A stretch of DNA of 64,000 nt from Asterochloris sp. CNOR1 (taxonomy: Eukaryota; Chlorophyta; Trebouxiophyceae; Trebouxiales; Trebouxiaceae): contig OZ017762.1 of assembly GCA_963969365.1 (NCBI GenBank), positions 1,302,001 to 1,366,000 on the forward strand, in the 5' to 3' direction. Made by a program: the position numbers and the translations under genes. How positions within the stretch are numbered: position 1 is the first letter of the stretch; each line of letters starts with the position of its first letter. Shown here piece after piece: positions 12,182-31,200 of this stretch. The notes beneath the pieces are model-generated. The model worked only from the letters and a program-made list of their open reading frames with translations, was not told where the DNA came from and did no database searches.

Positions 12182-12722
12182 AGCTGGAGACTGGGAGCAG
12201 GAGGATGTCCAGGACTCCTCCCTGCAGATGACAGGGATGAGCGATGTTGGCAAAGAGGGATGCCGCCTGATGTGCCAGCAGCCACTCTGGGTGACAAGCC
12301 AAGGGGCAGGCAAACCAAGCAGCAATGCTCTAGGTAGAGGCAGACCAAAATGCCCTCTGCCACCAAAGCAAGCATGCCTGAGCTCAACCTCACCTGCGGG
12401 CCTGCCAGCCGTCAGACGCCCAAGAGGATGACCCTGCAGGCACAAATGCAGCTGGTGAGAGCCTGTGGGACCAAGTGACAGTACACCAGCACAAGCAAGA
12501 CGCTTGACACTCCCATGTCTGTCAAAGGACAGTGCCACTGGCAGCAGGGTCGAGCAGCCCCACAGGGATCTGCTGGATACCGCCACATTGCTGTGGAAGT
12601 GCAGACTGGGATCAGGATGCTTTGCGCCAGTGCGGCTTCAGGAGGCTATCTGAGCTGCAATGATTGCGAGGCAACGGCTGTCGCAGTGCCTCTGCTGCGT
12701 TGCCCCAAATGCCCAAATGCAG
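12182..12722. other. intergenic region, nothing recognised
   Basis: This is the 5' flank of the small membrane protein gene and the 3' flank of the gene ending at 12723. No exon-like block with coherent splice sites was found on either strand. Confidence 0.5.
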
Positions 12723-13072
12723 TCATGGCTCACTGCTATTGTGGTGCGCATCCTGGTCTTGTGCACTTCTGGTCAGGGCATTCATCTGAGCCTCAGCCTG
12801 CTGCATCTGAGCCTCCATGTTTCTGACCATGGCATCCATGTCCCGGTCAATGGCATCAAACAGCGAGGCTCTGCAGGCAGTGCCATGCTGCCTCCCAGAT
12901 CTGCCCCTGACCTGCAAGTGACCAGGCCTGCTGTTCAGCACATCTGCTCCTAGCCTCAAGGCCAGGGGGTAGCTCCGAAAGCAACTCCACCTTCTGGCCT
13001 CTCCCTGGCCAGCCAAGGCTGGGGAATGCCACGGGTCCTGAGTGCACACAGCTCGTCATCGTGAATGCAAAT
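12723..13072 (-). CDS. 3' exons of an unknown gene, coiled-coil C-terminus
   Basis: Two exons join in frame. 13072-12991 (phase 0 in, 1 out) includes HDDELCALRTRGIPQPWLA. 12868-12723 ends in TGA and includes SLFDAIDRDMDAMVRNMEAQ followed by a Gln/Ala/Met heptad-like stretch. The splice uses GAAG|GTGGAG and CTGCAGAG|CC, so the acceptor AG is two bases past the more obvious CTGCAG; other joins are possible. Upstream exons were not resolved. A hydrophobic open stretch near 13150 (LFALLLMICILATG) could be a signal peptide of the same gene, but its phase does not fit any join I tried. Confidence 0.42.
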
Positions 13073-14491
13073 CTGGCGATGCAGCAAGAAGACACAGCAG
13101 AAGCAAATGAAATCTGTACCCACCCCTGCCTGATCCCGTTGCCAAGATGCATATCATGAGGAGGAGTGCAAACAAATGCAAGTGTGAAGGCCTCCCCTGC
13201 ACTTTCAGGTTGACGAGGGATGGTGTACCTGGCTCCTCCTGCAGGCTGCCTGTGGCCAGCTCACCGTGTCCGATTGTGCAGAGTCATAATTCTATGAAGT
13301 ACAGCACAGTGTTGCTCACTGTGCAGTTATGTGCACGGCCTGGATGGCCCACAGCACACCTAGCCATGCAAGCCTCACCCATGAACAGCAACCTGGCCAC
13401 GCTCTGAGGCCACTTGGGCATGACATCAGGCAGCAGTCACAGGCCCGGCTTGCAGCACTTTGAACACCTGAAGCTGGGACTGGCCCAGCCTTATACCAGA
13501 TGTACCCATCGACTGGTGTCTTGAACAGCGGTAAGTCCCTGGGAATGGTGAGGCACTTTGCACGCCTTCCCTGTTGCCTGGTGCTTGCTGTCAACGTGCA
13601 TGCTGGCTGTCGCTGGTGTGCCCATTTCTGGTATGCCCAATGCAGGCTGCGCATCCTGTTGTCAAGCACTTAAGCTTGAGCAAGCTGCTGCCAGTGGGAG
13701 CTTGAGGCAGTGGGGTGATTGTTGCAAGCCTTCACAGTGTGCTGCCAGCTGCTGGTGACCCAGGTCAAGGCCTGCGGTGCCAACCACGGCTGGCACCCGT
13801 CTGTTTGGTACCTCTTGATATATGTTTGTCAGTGGCTGGGACAGATGCACAACTCTGGCCTGCTTCAGCAGGACATCAATCAATTTTGTGCAGCCGTGCC
13901 ATAGCCCCTGCACAGAATTGGATGCAAGTCAATGCAGCAATCTGACCATGACCATGGTGTGCAAGAGGCCACCTCAATCTGTGGACTTGTAGCACCACCT
14001 CCAGGCAGAGTCTTGACATGCTCATACCCTCCCGCAGCAAAAGTTAGGTGTCATGCATGTCATACTCAGCTGCTGCCTCAGCTGCCATCAACGTGTAGTT
14101 TGGAAGGCAGTTAACTTGTAATTGAGCCCAAAGTCACAGCTGCAATAGAGGGATTGAGTGAGAATCAGCTGGCAGCTGCTGCTCTTTACAAGCATGCAGT
14201 GAGGGTGTCTTTCATGCAGTCCATGCATTCAGTCTTTCGATTTGAAACAGAAGTGTGGAAGCATAAGTTGTTATTCCATGAGGCAGCACATAAGACTGCC
14301 TGGGAGCCCCTGGTCTCAAAATCTCTTTCCAGGGAGGGACAGGCAATGGGCTGCCCTCTGCTGAGTTGTGACTGGAGGAACAGTAATGCTGCTACAGCTT
14401 ATTTGTGAACTTTTGGGCTCAGCACCTCTTCTGGTGTTGTTTGCTGACATCAGCGCACCTAGCAGTGCTATGGGTGGCTGTGTGCGGTTGC
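13073..14491. other. unresolved region and HSP70 3' flank
   Basis: This holds unresolved 5' exons of the 12723-13072 gene and the 3' untranslated flank of HSP70. A minus-strand TGTAA lies at 14186-14190, about 300 bases beyond the HSP70 stop. No other coding block is supported. Confidence 0.45.
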
Positions 14492-22133
<7,642 letters not shown>

Positions 22134-22301
22134 GATGTTTGCTGTGCTGCCTTGGAGGCCTCAAGGGTTATGCAAAGTACTTGATACGGGGATGGCGTTT
22201 GTTGCTGCCGCAGAGGTTTGTCTTGGAAGATCTCTGGGAGATTGTGCTGATGTGTGCTTGTTCAGGTTCACTGTTGCGTGGTTCGGGTTTGATATGAGGT
22301 G

Positions 22302-22374
22302 CCTTATAGGGCTTCTGGAACGTGGTCGACGCCTTAATCGAGAATACTCTACAAGCTCCTGGAAGTTTCAGGAA
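22302..22374 (-). promoter_or_regulatory. heat-shock elements and TATA-like box of HSP70
   Basis: A perfect three-unit heat-shock element, GAAgtTTCagGAA, lies at 22362-22374. A two-unit element, TTCtgGAA, lies at 22313-22320. A TATA-like CTATAAG (minus strand) is at 22302-22308. In transcription order this is HSE, HSE, TATA, then the ATG at 22133, about 170 bases on. The inverted nGAAn arrangement is the binding site of heat-shock factor trimers, so the gene is probably heat-inducible. Confidence 0.7.
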
Positions 22375-22550
22375 GGGTCAAACGTTTGACTCGCATGGTT
22401 TCAGACATCTACCCTCCTCGCTCAGCACCGGCAGGAAAGATGTGACAGGCAAAACGTTCAGCATCGGTAGCATTCAAACATCTCACCGAGCGCCAGACAG
22501 ACACCTAGCGTGCGTTGGCATGTAGCTTTAGTTTCAGCAACCAACAGCGG

Positions 22551-22740
22551 TCATGGCCAAAAGTGCACCCTGATGCCATGCCATCGCGATACAACGCAAT
22601 CTGAACATAGTACACAGGAAAAAGTTCTAAGGTTAAGGAATGCTGCTCAAAGTGGAGCTCGGCCAGCACAATGGGGTATCTCTCCTCACGGGCCCCCATA
22701 GTGGCCTGGTCCAGCCACACGTGCTGCCAGGCACCCACTG
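22551..22740 (-). pseudogene. decayed 3' fragment of the neighbouring methyltransferase-like gene
   Basis: On the minus strand the right part reads HVWLDQATMGA, then VLAELHFEQHS, matching the penultimate exon of the 23851-27770 gene (EWLEQAIMGA, VLAELYFEQHF). The left part ends GIRVHFWP followed by TGA, matching that gene's C-terminus GIRIHYWP. The upstream exons, including the SAM-binding motif, are absent, and the preceding coding sequence does not align. It lies about 1.1 kb beyond the stop of the intact gene, so it is a local partial duplication that has decayed. Confidence 0.65.
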
Positions 22741-23850
22741 GTGTTGTAGTGCGGCAGGGGCCTCACAACTTACGCCTTTCCAGGTAGATTGAGCCATGGC
22801 ATCCTGTCTCAACTAGTGTTCTTTTCACACATCCTGCTGCTCAAAAGGAGACACGAGTCCTTGGCTTCTGTGCAGCTCAAGCTGGAACAAGCACTGCTGT
22901 TGAGGTGATGAGTGGCCCAGGCAGTGCAGCCCTGGCCTGACTGCCGCAGGTGCTGCCTGGTGTGCAGGCGTCTTGGCCCACTCTGTGCATAGTGACTTCA
23001 GAAGACACCTGCTCTGCATGTGTAGATGGCAATGCTTGCAGGGTGCTGTCCCTGTTGACCAAGTGCAACACTGCAGCTCAGGCGTGCGGGCAGAGGTGTC
23101 TTGTGGTACAGAATAGTGCTGCCCATGGCACATGCTGGCCATGGCACGTGCTAGGCACTTCAAAGTAATGTGATGGTAACATCGCCCTTGATATAGTCCT
23201 TGTCTGTGCGACACAACTCCTTCAGATACACCACAGTGCTAACAAGTTCCAAGTGTGTGGACCAATGCACATGCCATGCACCTGTACACATAGAGGAGTG
23301 TAATGGCCTTGAGTCTCATGAGTGACTCAACAACCCTGCATTGTTATTGGGCCGTGAATCCTGCACAGGCCTCCCGCTTAGGTGCTCGCACAGGCTCTCT
23401 AAGGTCTGCCAGAGCACAACCCCGCTCAAAGCGTCTCATTTGCAGCACAGGCTTACTCTAAACTCCAGACACCCATGCTTGTCTGGTTCTCTCTAGCTGA
23501 TAACGCCTGCGCGGCCAGAAACAGTCGCGCTGATTGCCAGACCTTACAAAATGCCCTGTGCAGGTGCTGACATGGTGGCCAGGACACCTGAAAGACTTCA
23601 AAAGGGTACGGTCAAGACATGAAGGCTGTGGGTTTACAGGCACAGATAGTGCCATGCGCTCCGCGATCTGAGGGGGTTATTACAGTCGTGCAAAGGAGAA
23701 TGTTGGGGCAACTGAGGGCAGGCCAATTGGTAGGGCAACTGAGGGCAGGGCCAAATAGCATCCGAGGTCTGGGGGCAGCCTCTGCCAGAATTCACCTCCA
23801 TGGGTAATGACCCTTTAAGGTAAAGCAGGGCTACAAAATAACAGAGGAGA
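22741..23850. other. intergenic, methyltransferase 3' flank
   Basis: No gene is supported. A minus-strand TGTAA at 23634-23638 is about 210 bases past the stop of the methyltransferase-like gene. Confidence 0.5.
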
Positions 23851-26800
23851 TCATGGCCAGTAGTGTATCCTGATACCACGCCGCCGCAATGAAACAAAAT
23901 TGTGCATTGTGTCCTTGAGAGTAGTCTTGAGGTCATATCCAAAGTAGGGATTCATCTCATCAGTGCCTGTAAGAAGCAGATGTATGCATTGACATCAGCA
24001 GCCACAGGTCAGGCTTCTTCAGAGCACACATTGTTGTACGCTAGCTCCATTATCTGCATTGCTTCTTTGTGTTGCAGCATTTCTTGTCCAGGTCAGTGTC
24101 TGCTGCGTCCTGTTGCAGCACAAACCAAGAACATCCCAAAGCAGCTCCCCACCAGAGAAATGCTGCTCGAAGTAGAGCTCTGCCAGCACACTGAGAAGAT
24201 GCCTCTCCATCAGGGCTCCCATGATGGCCTGCTCCAGCCACTCTGTATCTATATCCTGCACAGCAGGTTGACAGGCCCAGCCAGTCAGTGCCGCCGGTCT
24301 GTATCAGCAGCTGCCTCAACCGTTATGATGATTTAGCATGATGCCCTCGCCAGAGGTTGGTACGCCAGGGCGATGTGACTTGTGAGCTCTGGACTGATAT
24401 TGCTGCACATGTGTATAACAGGCTCCTAGCACCAGGTAGCTGCCAGACTCAGTCTGCCTTTTGCAGCTGATCTGCAACAGGGGTGTGGCTTCTTTGTGCT
24501 GCAACAAAAGCCACTGCACATGCGTGTATGTGGCATACCAGCTGGCTCCCAACATATTACACATGAAGCTGGTAGAGTCAGTCTGAGAGCGTGCTGCTTG
24601 CTGCAACAGGAGTCCAATGCTCGAATGCAAGCTTGTCCCATGCACCTAAAATTGTTGGTGTAACAAGCATAGCAGCAGCCAACATGGCGCTGAGAGGCTG
24701 GAATCAGCAGCTGAATTGTGTTGCAGGTGGGGTCCCAGCAGCCAGACAGGCCACCCCAAGCATGCCAACCACCCGCCAGGTTGTCAGGGTTGACCTTGCT
24801 TAGCTTTGCTCTGCGATGGCCTGGCCTGATACCTCAGGTTGTGGGCCAGGTCAGCTTTTGCAGAAGGTCTGTGTGATGCAGCAGTTGCTTGGTGCAGATT
24901 GAGTGGCTGACCCCCAGCCAGCTGCCCAGCGCTCACCAGCTTGACGACCACCATGTCCCCCGGTTGCACTATTGAGCTGATGATGTTCACTGGGTTGGCT
25001 GGACTCTTGAAGTCATCACCTGCACCAGTTGTCAACTTTACTTCAAGCCAAAGCTTGGCATGAGACAGGTGACAGTCCAATCTCCTTGGTGGTGCAGCAC
25101 ATCAGAGCCACGCTGTGAGGGTGAGAACAGGGCAGCACAGGAGGACAGCAGCATCGCTTGATCACATAGCTAGTAAGAGGGAAAACACAGGGCTACACTG
25201 CACAGATCGGGGTGTACAAACGGTGCTATGAGTGTTTGCAGCCAGCAGTGGGGTGATGCCAATTCGAAAAGGCCTAGCATTGCAAGGGCACACAGCAGCA
25301 GAGAGCACAACACATTTACAATCCAACCCCAATTGACCCAAAGTCATCTGACTCACTAACATAGGCGTTGTAGAAGTGGAGCTTAGGCATGACATCTGGC
25401 GGCACGCTGGCCCAGAACGCTGTAGCATCCACTTGTGCTGCCTCCCAACCCCACACCTCATCAAAATCTAGCCCTCGCATGTGGTACTTGTCTGCAACAG
25501 GCAGCAGGCTGGCAATGTTGTTGGGGAGAATATGCACTTGGGGAAGGCAGAGCTACAGACAAGGCAGAACGCAATCTGTGACTGATGGGAAGGCTGTTGC
25601 AAGCAATCTAGGCTGGGCAGCTACAGCTGTGCATCTGCACAACAAAGCAGCTTCCCCAACGAGTGTCTGCCTGCAAGAGGCAACAGCAGGTCAAACTTGT
25701 AAGTAGGTTGGAGACTGGACAGGGTGTTTCGTCGCCGGTGCAGGTTTGTCATTGCTAGGTCTTGCAAGATACCAGCAACGATACGCTCCTGTGCGAGGCT
25801 TGCACCAGCCAGCCCCGAAGCATCAGCATTTCCTACACTAAGATCCATCAGGGCTGAGTGTGGCACAGCCACAACAGGTCCATGACAAGGTAAGGGCTGC
25901 TGTCTGAGTAACCTGCTCATGTCACAGGCAACGGCAGCGCTTGGGTATGCATGCAAGATGCGGCACCCCTGCATGCCCCCAGGCTCATGGACTCACCAAC
26001 AAACCATGCCAGACTCGAGCCATAGCTGCCGCCGCAGCCCAGGTCCAGCAAGTACTTCTTCCCCGGGAAAATCTTGGCGGACAGGGGTGCTGACATGGGC
26101 ATCGCCAGCAGGTGGGAGCGGTTCTCTATGTTGTACTCCATAAACTCTGGCGTGTAGCAGTGCGGGTGGCCAAAGGGGTGCCGCAGAAGCCCCACCTGCA
26201 GGTCAAGGCTGGGAGCTGCTCTCTGCATGTGAGGCGCAAGCATTGCTTGGGTGGGCGGGCATGTATATTGAGCTGAGCAGCCGCAGCCTGGCACTGAGGC
26301 TCTGGGGCTTACACATGAGCAGCATCAGGTGAGGGCCGCTCGGCAGCTGCATACACGCAGCAGCAGCCTGCAATGGAGGCGCATCACAGCAGCAGCCGGC
26401 ATGAAGAGCCAGGACATCTTGCCCCACTGGTGATATATGGCAACCTGCTACAACCCTTCAGCATTGCCGCTCACCAGCGGCTCGACAGGCACAAACAGGG
26501 GCAGTGACCTGTGGCAGGTGTTGCTGTACTCCATGTAGCTCCAGATAGTGCTGTTGCTGGGCAGAAAGCGCAACTCATGGGCCAGGGCTGCCTGCAAATG
26601 CCGGGCAGCTCTCTGGCAAAGTGCACACGCAAGACCACTCAGACTGCAGGTTGCGATGGGCACCAGCTGATGCCTGGCAATGCTTGCTGCGGCATACTGC
26701 TTGCAGTTGCCTGCAGCACACGCAGATGTACGCTGATCAGATACTCTACATCCCTGGCTTAGGTGGTGCACGATGGCAGTAGTCAGCGCACAGCCCAGAC

Positions 26801-27770
26801 AAGACCAAGCATTCTTTTTCTGTCACCTGCTGCACCCAGCCCCTGCCCAGGTCTGCATCCTGCTTCATGGCTTCGCAGGCGCCCTTCTGCAGGGTGTCCA
26901 CATCTTGAAGCCAGCGCTGCTCCCAGTCACTGCTGTGGTATCCCTGCAGGCAGTGCACTGCTCCAACCCCAAAGCTGTGGCAGGGCGTCGCCCTTGGCAT
27001 CCCTGCAGCCAGCAGCCCGGCAACCTATGGCGACCTGTGAGATGGCCAAGGGTGTCAGGCAGCAGTGGTACTGTGACATCCCCCGCAGCAGGGTGTGTCC
27101 AGGCCCTGGCACGCACCCGCCGCAGAGAGCTGCATATGCCGTACCTTGCCCCGCCCAGCCCCCTACCTCCATCTGAGCCAGTGCATGGGGTCAGCTCTAC
27201 TGTGCTGAGGAAGCTGTGCTCATCTCTTGAGGCAGCATGAGGGCGTGGCACCATTATTGTCATTTGCTGCTGGACAAGATAGTTTAAACTTGCACTAAGC
27301 AAGAGCTGCCGTCAGGTGCGCCCCCGGCCCCTGCATTGCTCTGATTGCCTGACGATACGGAGGTCAGCTTCTGCAGACTGACAGCAGTCATGCACCCAGT
27401 GCTGCGACCCTCAATCAGACAGTGCAGCCCGACTATGCGCGGCTGATGTGCAGGTCTGAGCTGGCAGTCCTTGTCCTCTTGCGGCTGACTGACGTGAAAT
27501 GGCCTTGTAAAATGTCAGCTGCCCCACCGTCTCACCATAAGCATCGATGCTTGCATGACGATGCAAGGCTGAGCAATGCAGACTCAGATGGCCTTCAGAC
27601 CGGCATACAGTTCCCTGAAAGCGCCAATATGAGGCGCTGCTGTGCATGCTCACCCTGAACTCCAGGCATCCATGCTCATCAAGATCCTTCAAGCTGATGC
27701 CAGCGACGCTTCCCAGAATGGCAGCGCCAAGAGCTAGGCGGCGCACAGATGCATCCCAAGGAAGAGGCAT
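23851..27770 (-). CDS. predicted SAM-dependent methyltransferase-like membrane protein
   Basis: Eight exons sum to 1014 bases (337 aa): 27770-27654, 26943-26827, 26591-26475, 26195-25997, 25491-25357, 25019-24937, 24255-24126 and 23966-23851. The N-terminus has one hydrophobic segment at about residues 12-26 (LALGAAILGSVAGIS), suggesting a type II membrane or secretory protein. YLLDLGCGGSYGSSLAWFV, in exon 4, resembles the SAM-binding motif I of class I methyltransferases. Later come GLDFDEVWGWEA, PVNIISSIVQPGDMVVVKLD, and the C-terminal YDLKTTLKDTMHNFVSLRRR. The order of these blocks recalls FkbM-like plant and algal proteins of unknown substrate. The upstream frame stays open to an ATG at 27977, but that stretch contains a good donor and acceptor, so I start at MPLPWDAS. 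The substrate is unknown. Confidence 0.8.
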
Positions 27771-28236
27771 GCTCTTTGTGGTGTTCCTGCAGGACCAGTC
27801 ACGAGGACTTTGGTCAGCTAAATCCTTGTCACGTGCATAAGCAGATAGACTGCTGTCCACCTCACAGGATTGCCACCGTATTCCTGCGTATAGAGCTGCA
27901 CTGTCGATCGCTGAAGACGCGGCGACTGCCACTGAGCTGCTGACAACGTGACCTATCAAATCTCCAAGTACGTTCATCAGAAGCTAGACTACAGTGCGAT
28001 GATCGTACTTGGAGAAGTGACGGGAGCACCAGCAAAGATCGAATTGCTGCGCTCGGGCATTACAAAGTTATTTGATCAGATAATGAGCTTGTAAACTTCA
28101 GAAACGCCTGCTGGTTGTCTTGGCAATTACTTGTGAATGTTGCACTCAATGAGACCACTCTTCAACTTTCATGTTGAAAATGTTGCACATTTGCTTTCAT
28201 CACCGCTCCGTGTACAATGTAGTGTCATTATAGCGT
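27771..28236. other. methyltransferase 5' region and PEX13 3' flank
   Basis: Upstream of the methyltransferase start an open frame with an ATG at 27977 may be a 5' exon. A possible GTGGAC...CTGCAG intron separates it from MPLP. TGTAA on the minus strand at 28060-28064 is about 175 bases past the PEX13 stop. Confidence 0.45.
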
Positions 28237-31200
28237 TCACCGACCCCATACATTGTCCCAGTTGCTGCCACCTTGCACAGGGGCTTTCAGCACAGATGAC
28301 TGGGGTGCTGATCCCGGCAAGCCTGGCAGGTTGGCACCTGCAGGCAAGCACCCCTTGTCAGCCATGTGCAGCAACAGATGCACCCAAGACAATGCTTGCA
28401 GTGAAAGCAGCGAAGATCTTGCCAATGCAGATGTGCACGCTAGGTCAACTGCACAGCACACAAGACTAAAGATGAGAACACTGCAGCACACCAGCAGCGT
28501 CTTCTGCAACCCAAAGATACACTCACCTCCGGGTCCAGGCCTGGGCTGGCCCTCAGTGCCAGGCACAAGGTGCTGGGCTGGAGCCTTGTCCTTGGGCTTG
28601 TAGCCCAACAGGCGCAGCACAAAGCGGGCAAGCTCGCCATACAGTGAGCCAGCCCTGCAGTCATGGCATTGCACAGGCCAGTGAGCACAACAAAGATCAC
28701 CAGCAGAAGTAACACAGTGCAGGGCTGTTGATGCTGTGAGTCCTGCAAGCACTACAGGGCAAAGGCCGGTCAACACATATGGAGCCCAGATTTTCTGGTC
28801 CACAGCTGGTCTGTGTCAGGCTACTGACGAGTGCTTTCCTGCTTGCCTGCAAGCGAAAGCAAGAGGCAGCTCACAACAGCAGGATGGTGCATCATATTGC
28901 ACTCATGTAGCTCTTTGTTCCCAACTGCTGTGCAGGATTGTGGTCCAGGGGCAGCAGTGTACACAACCTGATGAGACTCAGGACCAACTTGCTACGAAAT
29001 ATGGGAACAGCCTGCCTGCCGCAGCTAGGCAACACGCAAAACATGAATGCTGCTCATGCCAGAGGCAGAGACCGAGGACATCTACTGGCCACTCAACCAA
29101 CAGCTGCAGCAGCAGAAGTGCACATCATCAACGCCTCGCCAACCAGGAGCCAAGACGTCACAGACGATGCATAGCACACAGCCGCAGCCAGTGCCACACA
29201 GAGTGACGGCCAGGGCGGCTCAGAACCACAGCTGCCTTGAAAGTGAGCAGCAATTGAACAAGCCAGCCCCACAGGCAGGTACAGCAGCTTAGCCTCTCCA
29301 GTAGTGCATGCCTCCTCCAATCCTCGACGTCACAGCACAGCATCACACAAGCCATCCCTGGCAAAAAACAAGACCGACTGCAGCTCTGAGCCTTCACCTG
29401 TCCAGGAGCCGCAGCAGTGCCGACTGTCTGAAGGACTGCTCTGCTAGTCACTATGGAGGGGAGGCACCTAACATCCTGCTTACGTGTGGCACTAACTCAC
29501 AACGGTCTCAAGTTGGTAGAAGCTTGCACATGCTCGACTTCTGATTCAACAGCGATTGCTTGTGTTCTTTGTGCAAAGCAAGTTCTTGCTTGGCACTAGC
29601 AACAAGTTGCTTGTGCTTACTGTCTGATCACAGGTGCCAGGCCCACCGTCAAGGCACAGCGGCTTCACCTGTCCATTAGTGGCAGCAATGTGGCAAGTAG
29701 AAGTGATCAGTGTTTGGAGAATCAGCCAGCTCAAGCAGAACTAGAGAAGTGAAGTGATCACCTGTCCAGCAGCTGCAGCAGGGCCGAGATGAAGAAGTGC
29801 ACAGCGTGGGCGTTCTCGTCCACCAAGAAGGAGAGGCGCCCAAAGAAGTGCATGACCCCCCCGATGCCATGTAGCAGGTGCTGCCAGGCTGACGGGGGCT
29901 GTGGGGGAGGCGCATCAGGGTTGTGGGGGTCGTAGGGGCCTGCAGGCACACATATGCTGGATGTACATCTTCTGAGTGGGGTGAGGCAGGTCACGGCAGA
30001 CTGCAAGTCCATGGGCGTTGCAGGGTCTGCAGGCGGCGAGCAGCAGACGGGCATGCAGCAGGCGCTGCCAGACCTGAAAACACAGCAGACAGCGCAGAGA
30101 ATGCAGCAGACAAAAATGGTATGCTGCCATGGTGAGGGAGCAGACTGTGCAATGTCTCAAGGACTGCCGTGCAGTCAGACGCCTACTCCAGCCAGGGTGA
30201 GGTCTTGGCAGTGCAGAACAAGCTGCTGACAGCTATGTTGGTGCAGCAGAGGTTCTCTAGCAGCAGCCTGCCAGGGCAATGCTGCTCTCCAAACGTGCTT
30301 CCACACCAATGAGCGCGGAACAGTTATGAGGTGCAGCTGATCACCTGTCTTCCGCACTAGCCTGGCCATTACAAGTCCTCATGTGGGTCATCCACAGACC
30401 CCTGACAGGGTTGTCATGCACTGCAGGCCCTCCTGACTGCAGCAACAGCTGCAGCCATGCACCATGGCGATCACCTGGTGGCCCAAGGGCACCCATCTGG
30501 CCACCATACGGACTCTGGCCATAGGCCCCTCCGCCATAACCCATCCTCTGGCCGTAGGGAGATCCATAGCTGCTGCCATAGCCGCCACCCATCCCACCTG
30601 CAGCAGCAAGAGCATTGGTGACTTTGAAGGGCATTGATTTGCAGTCCCATGTTGGATGTTGGATGTGCAGGCCCAGGCTAAACCACAGCACTTTTTATGG
30701 GCCACAGGCCACAACTTTCAGGCAACAGCATGAGTGGTCCTCAGATGGGCTGTGCTGCCGAGCAGCATAGAACCCTCCCAGGAGGCAAGCACCATAAGGC
30801 ACCTATAAAGCATTGACCAGCATGCATGGAGTAATTGGTGGCTGCTTGCCTGGCGTGCCGCGCTCCTGAAGATTTGGCAGCCCCACAGGAAACGCGCAGC
30901 ACAAGGCAGCCCCACCCTTCATGTCTGGCAGGCTGTCCTGCTCAGCAGAGCGTCGACAGGCACCCCAGCAAGAAAGGGGCGCACACCACCTGCTGTGCAG
31001 AATGCAAGATTCAACACGCTGCTCCCCACAGCCTCCACCTACCATATGTGCTGCAGCCACAACAAGCACACTGGACATGCAGTGGGTTTTCAACGGAAGC
31101 ACTGCACCCACAGGAGGGCAGCTGCTCACCAAAGCCGCTGCCTCCATACAGGCTGCTGCTGCCATAACCTGAGCCATAGCCCGTATTCATGCCATAACCG

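Noticed and set aside
13130-13200. Signal peptide exon (LFALLLMICILATG) for the gene ending at 12723
   Set aside because: Neither available donor gives a phase matching the next exon, so it was not included in the model.
27654-27977. ATG at 27977 as the methyltransferase start
   Set aside because: The open frame crosses a good donor (GTGGAC) and CTGCAG acceptor; MPLPWDAS puts a short N-terminus before the hydrophobic segment. It remains possible.
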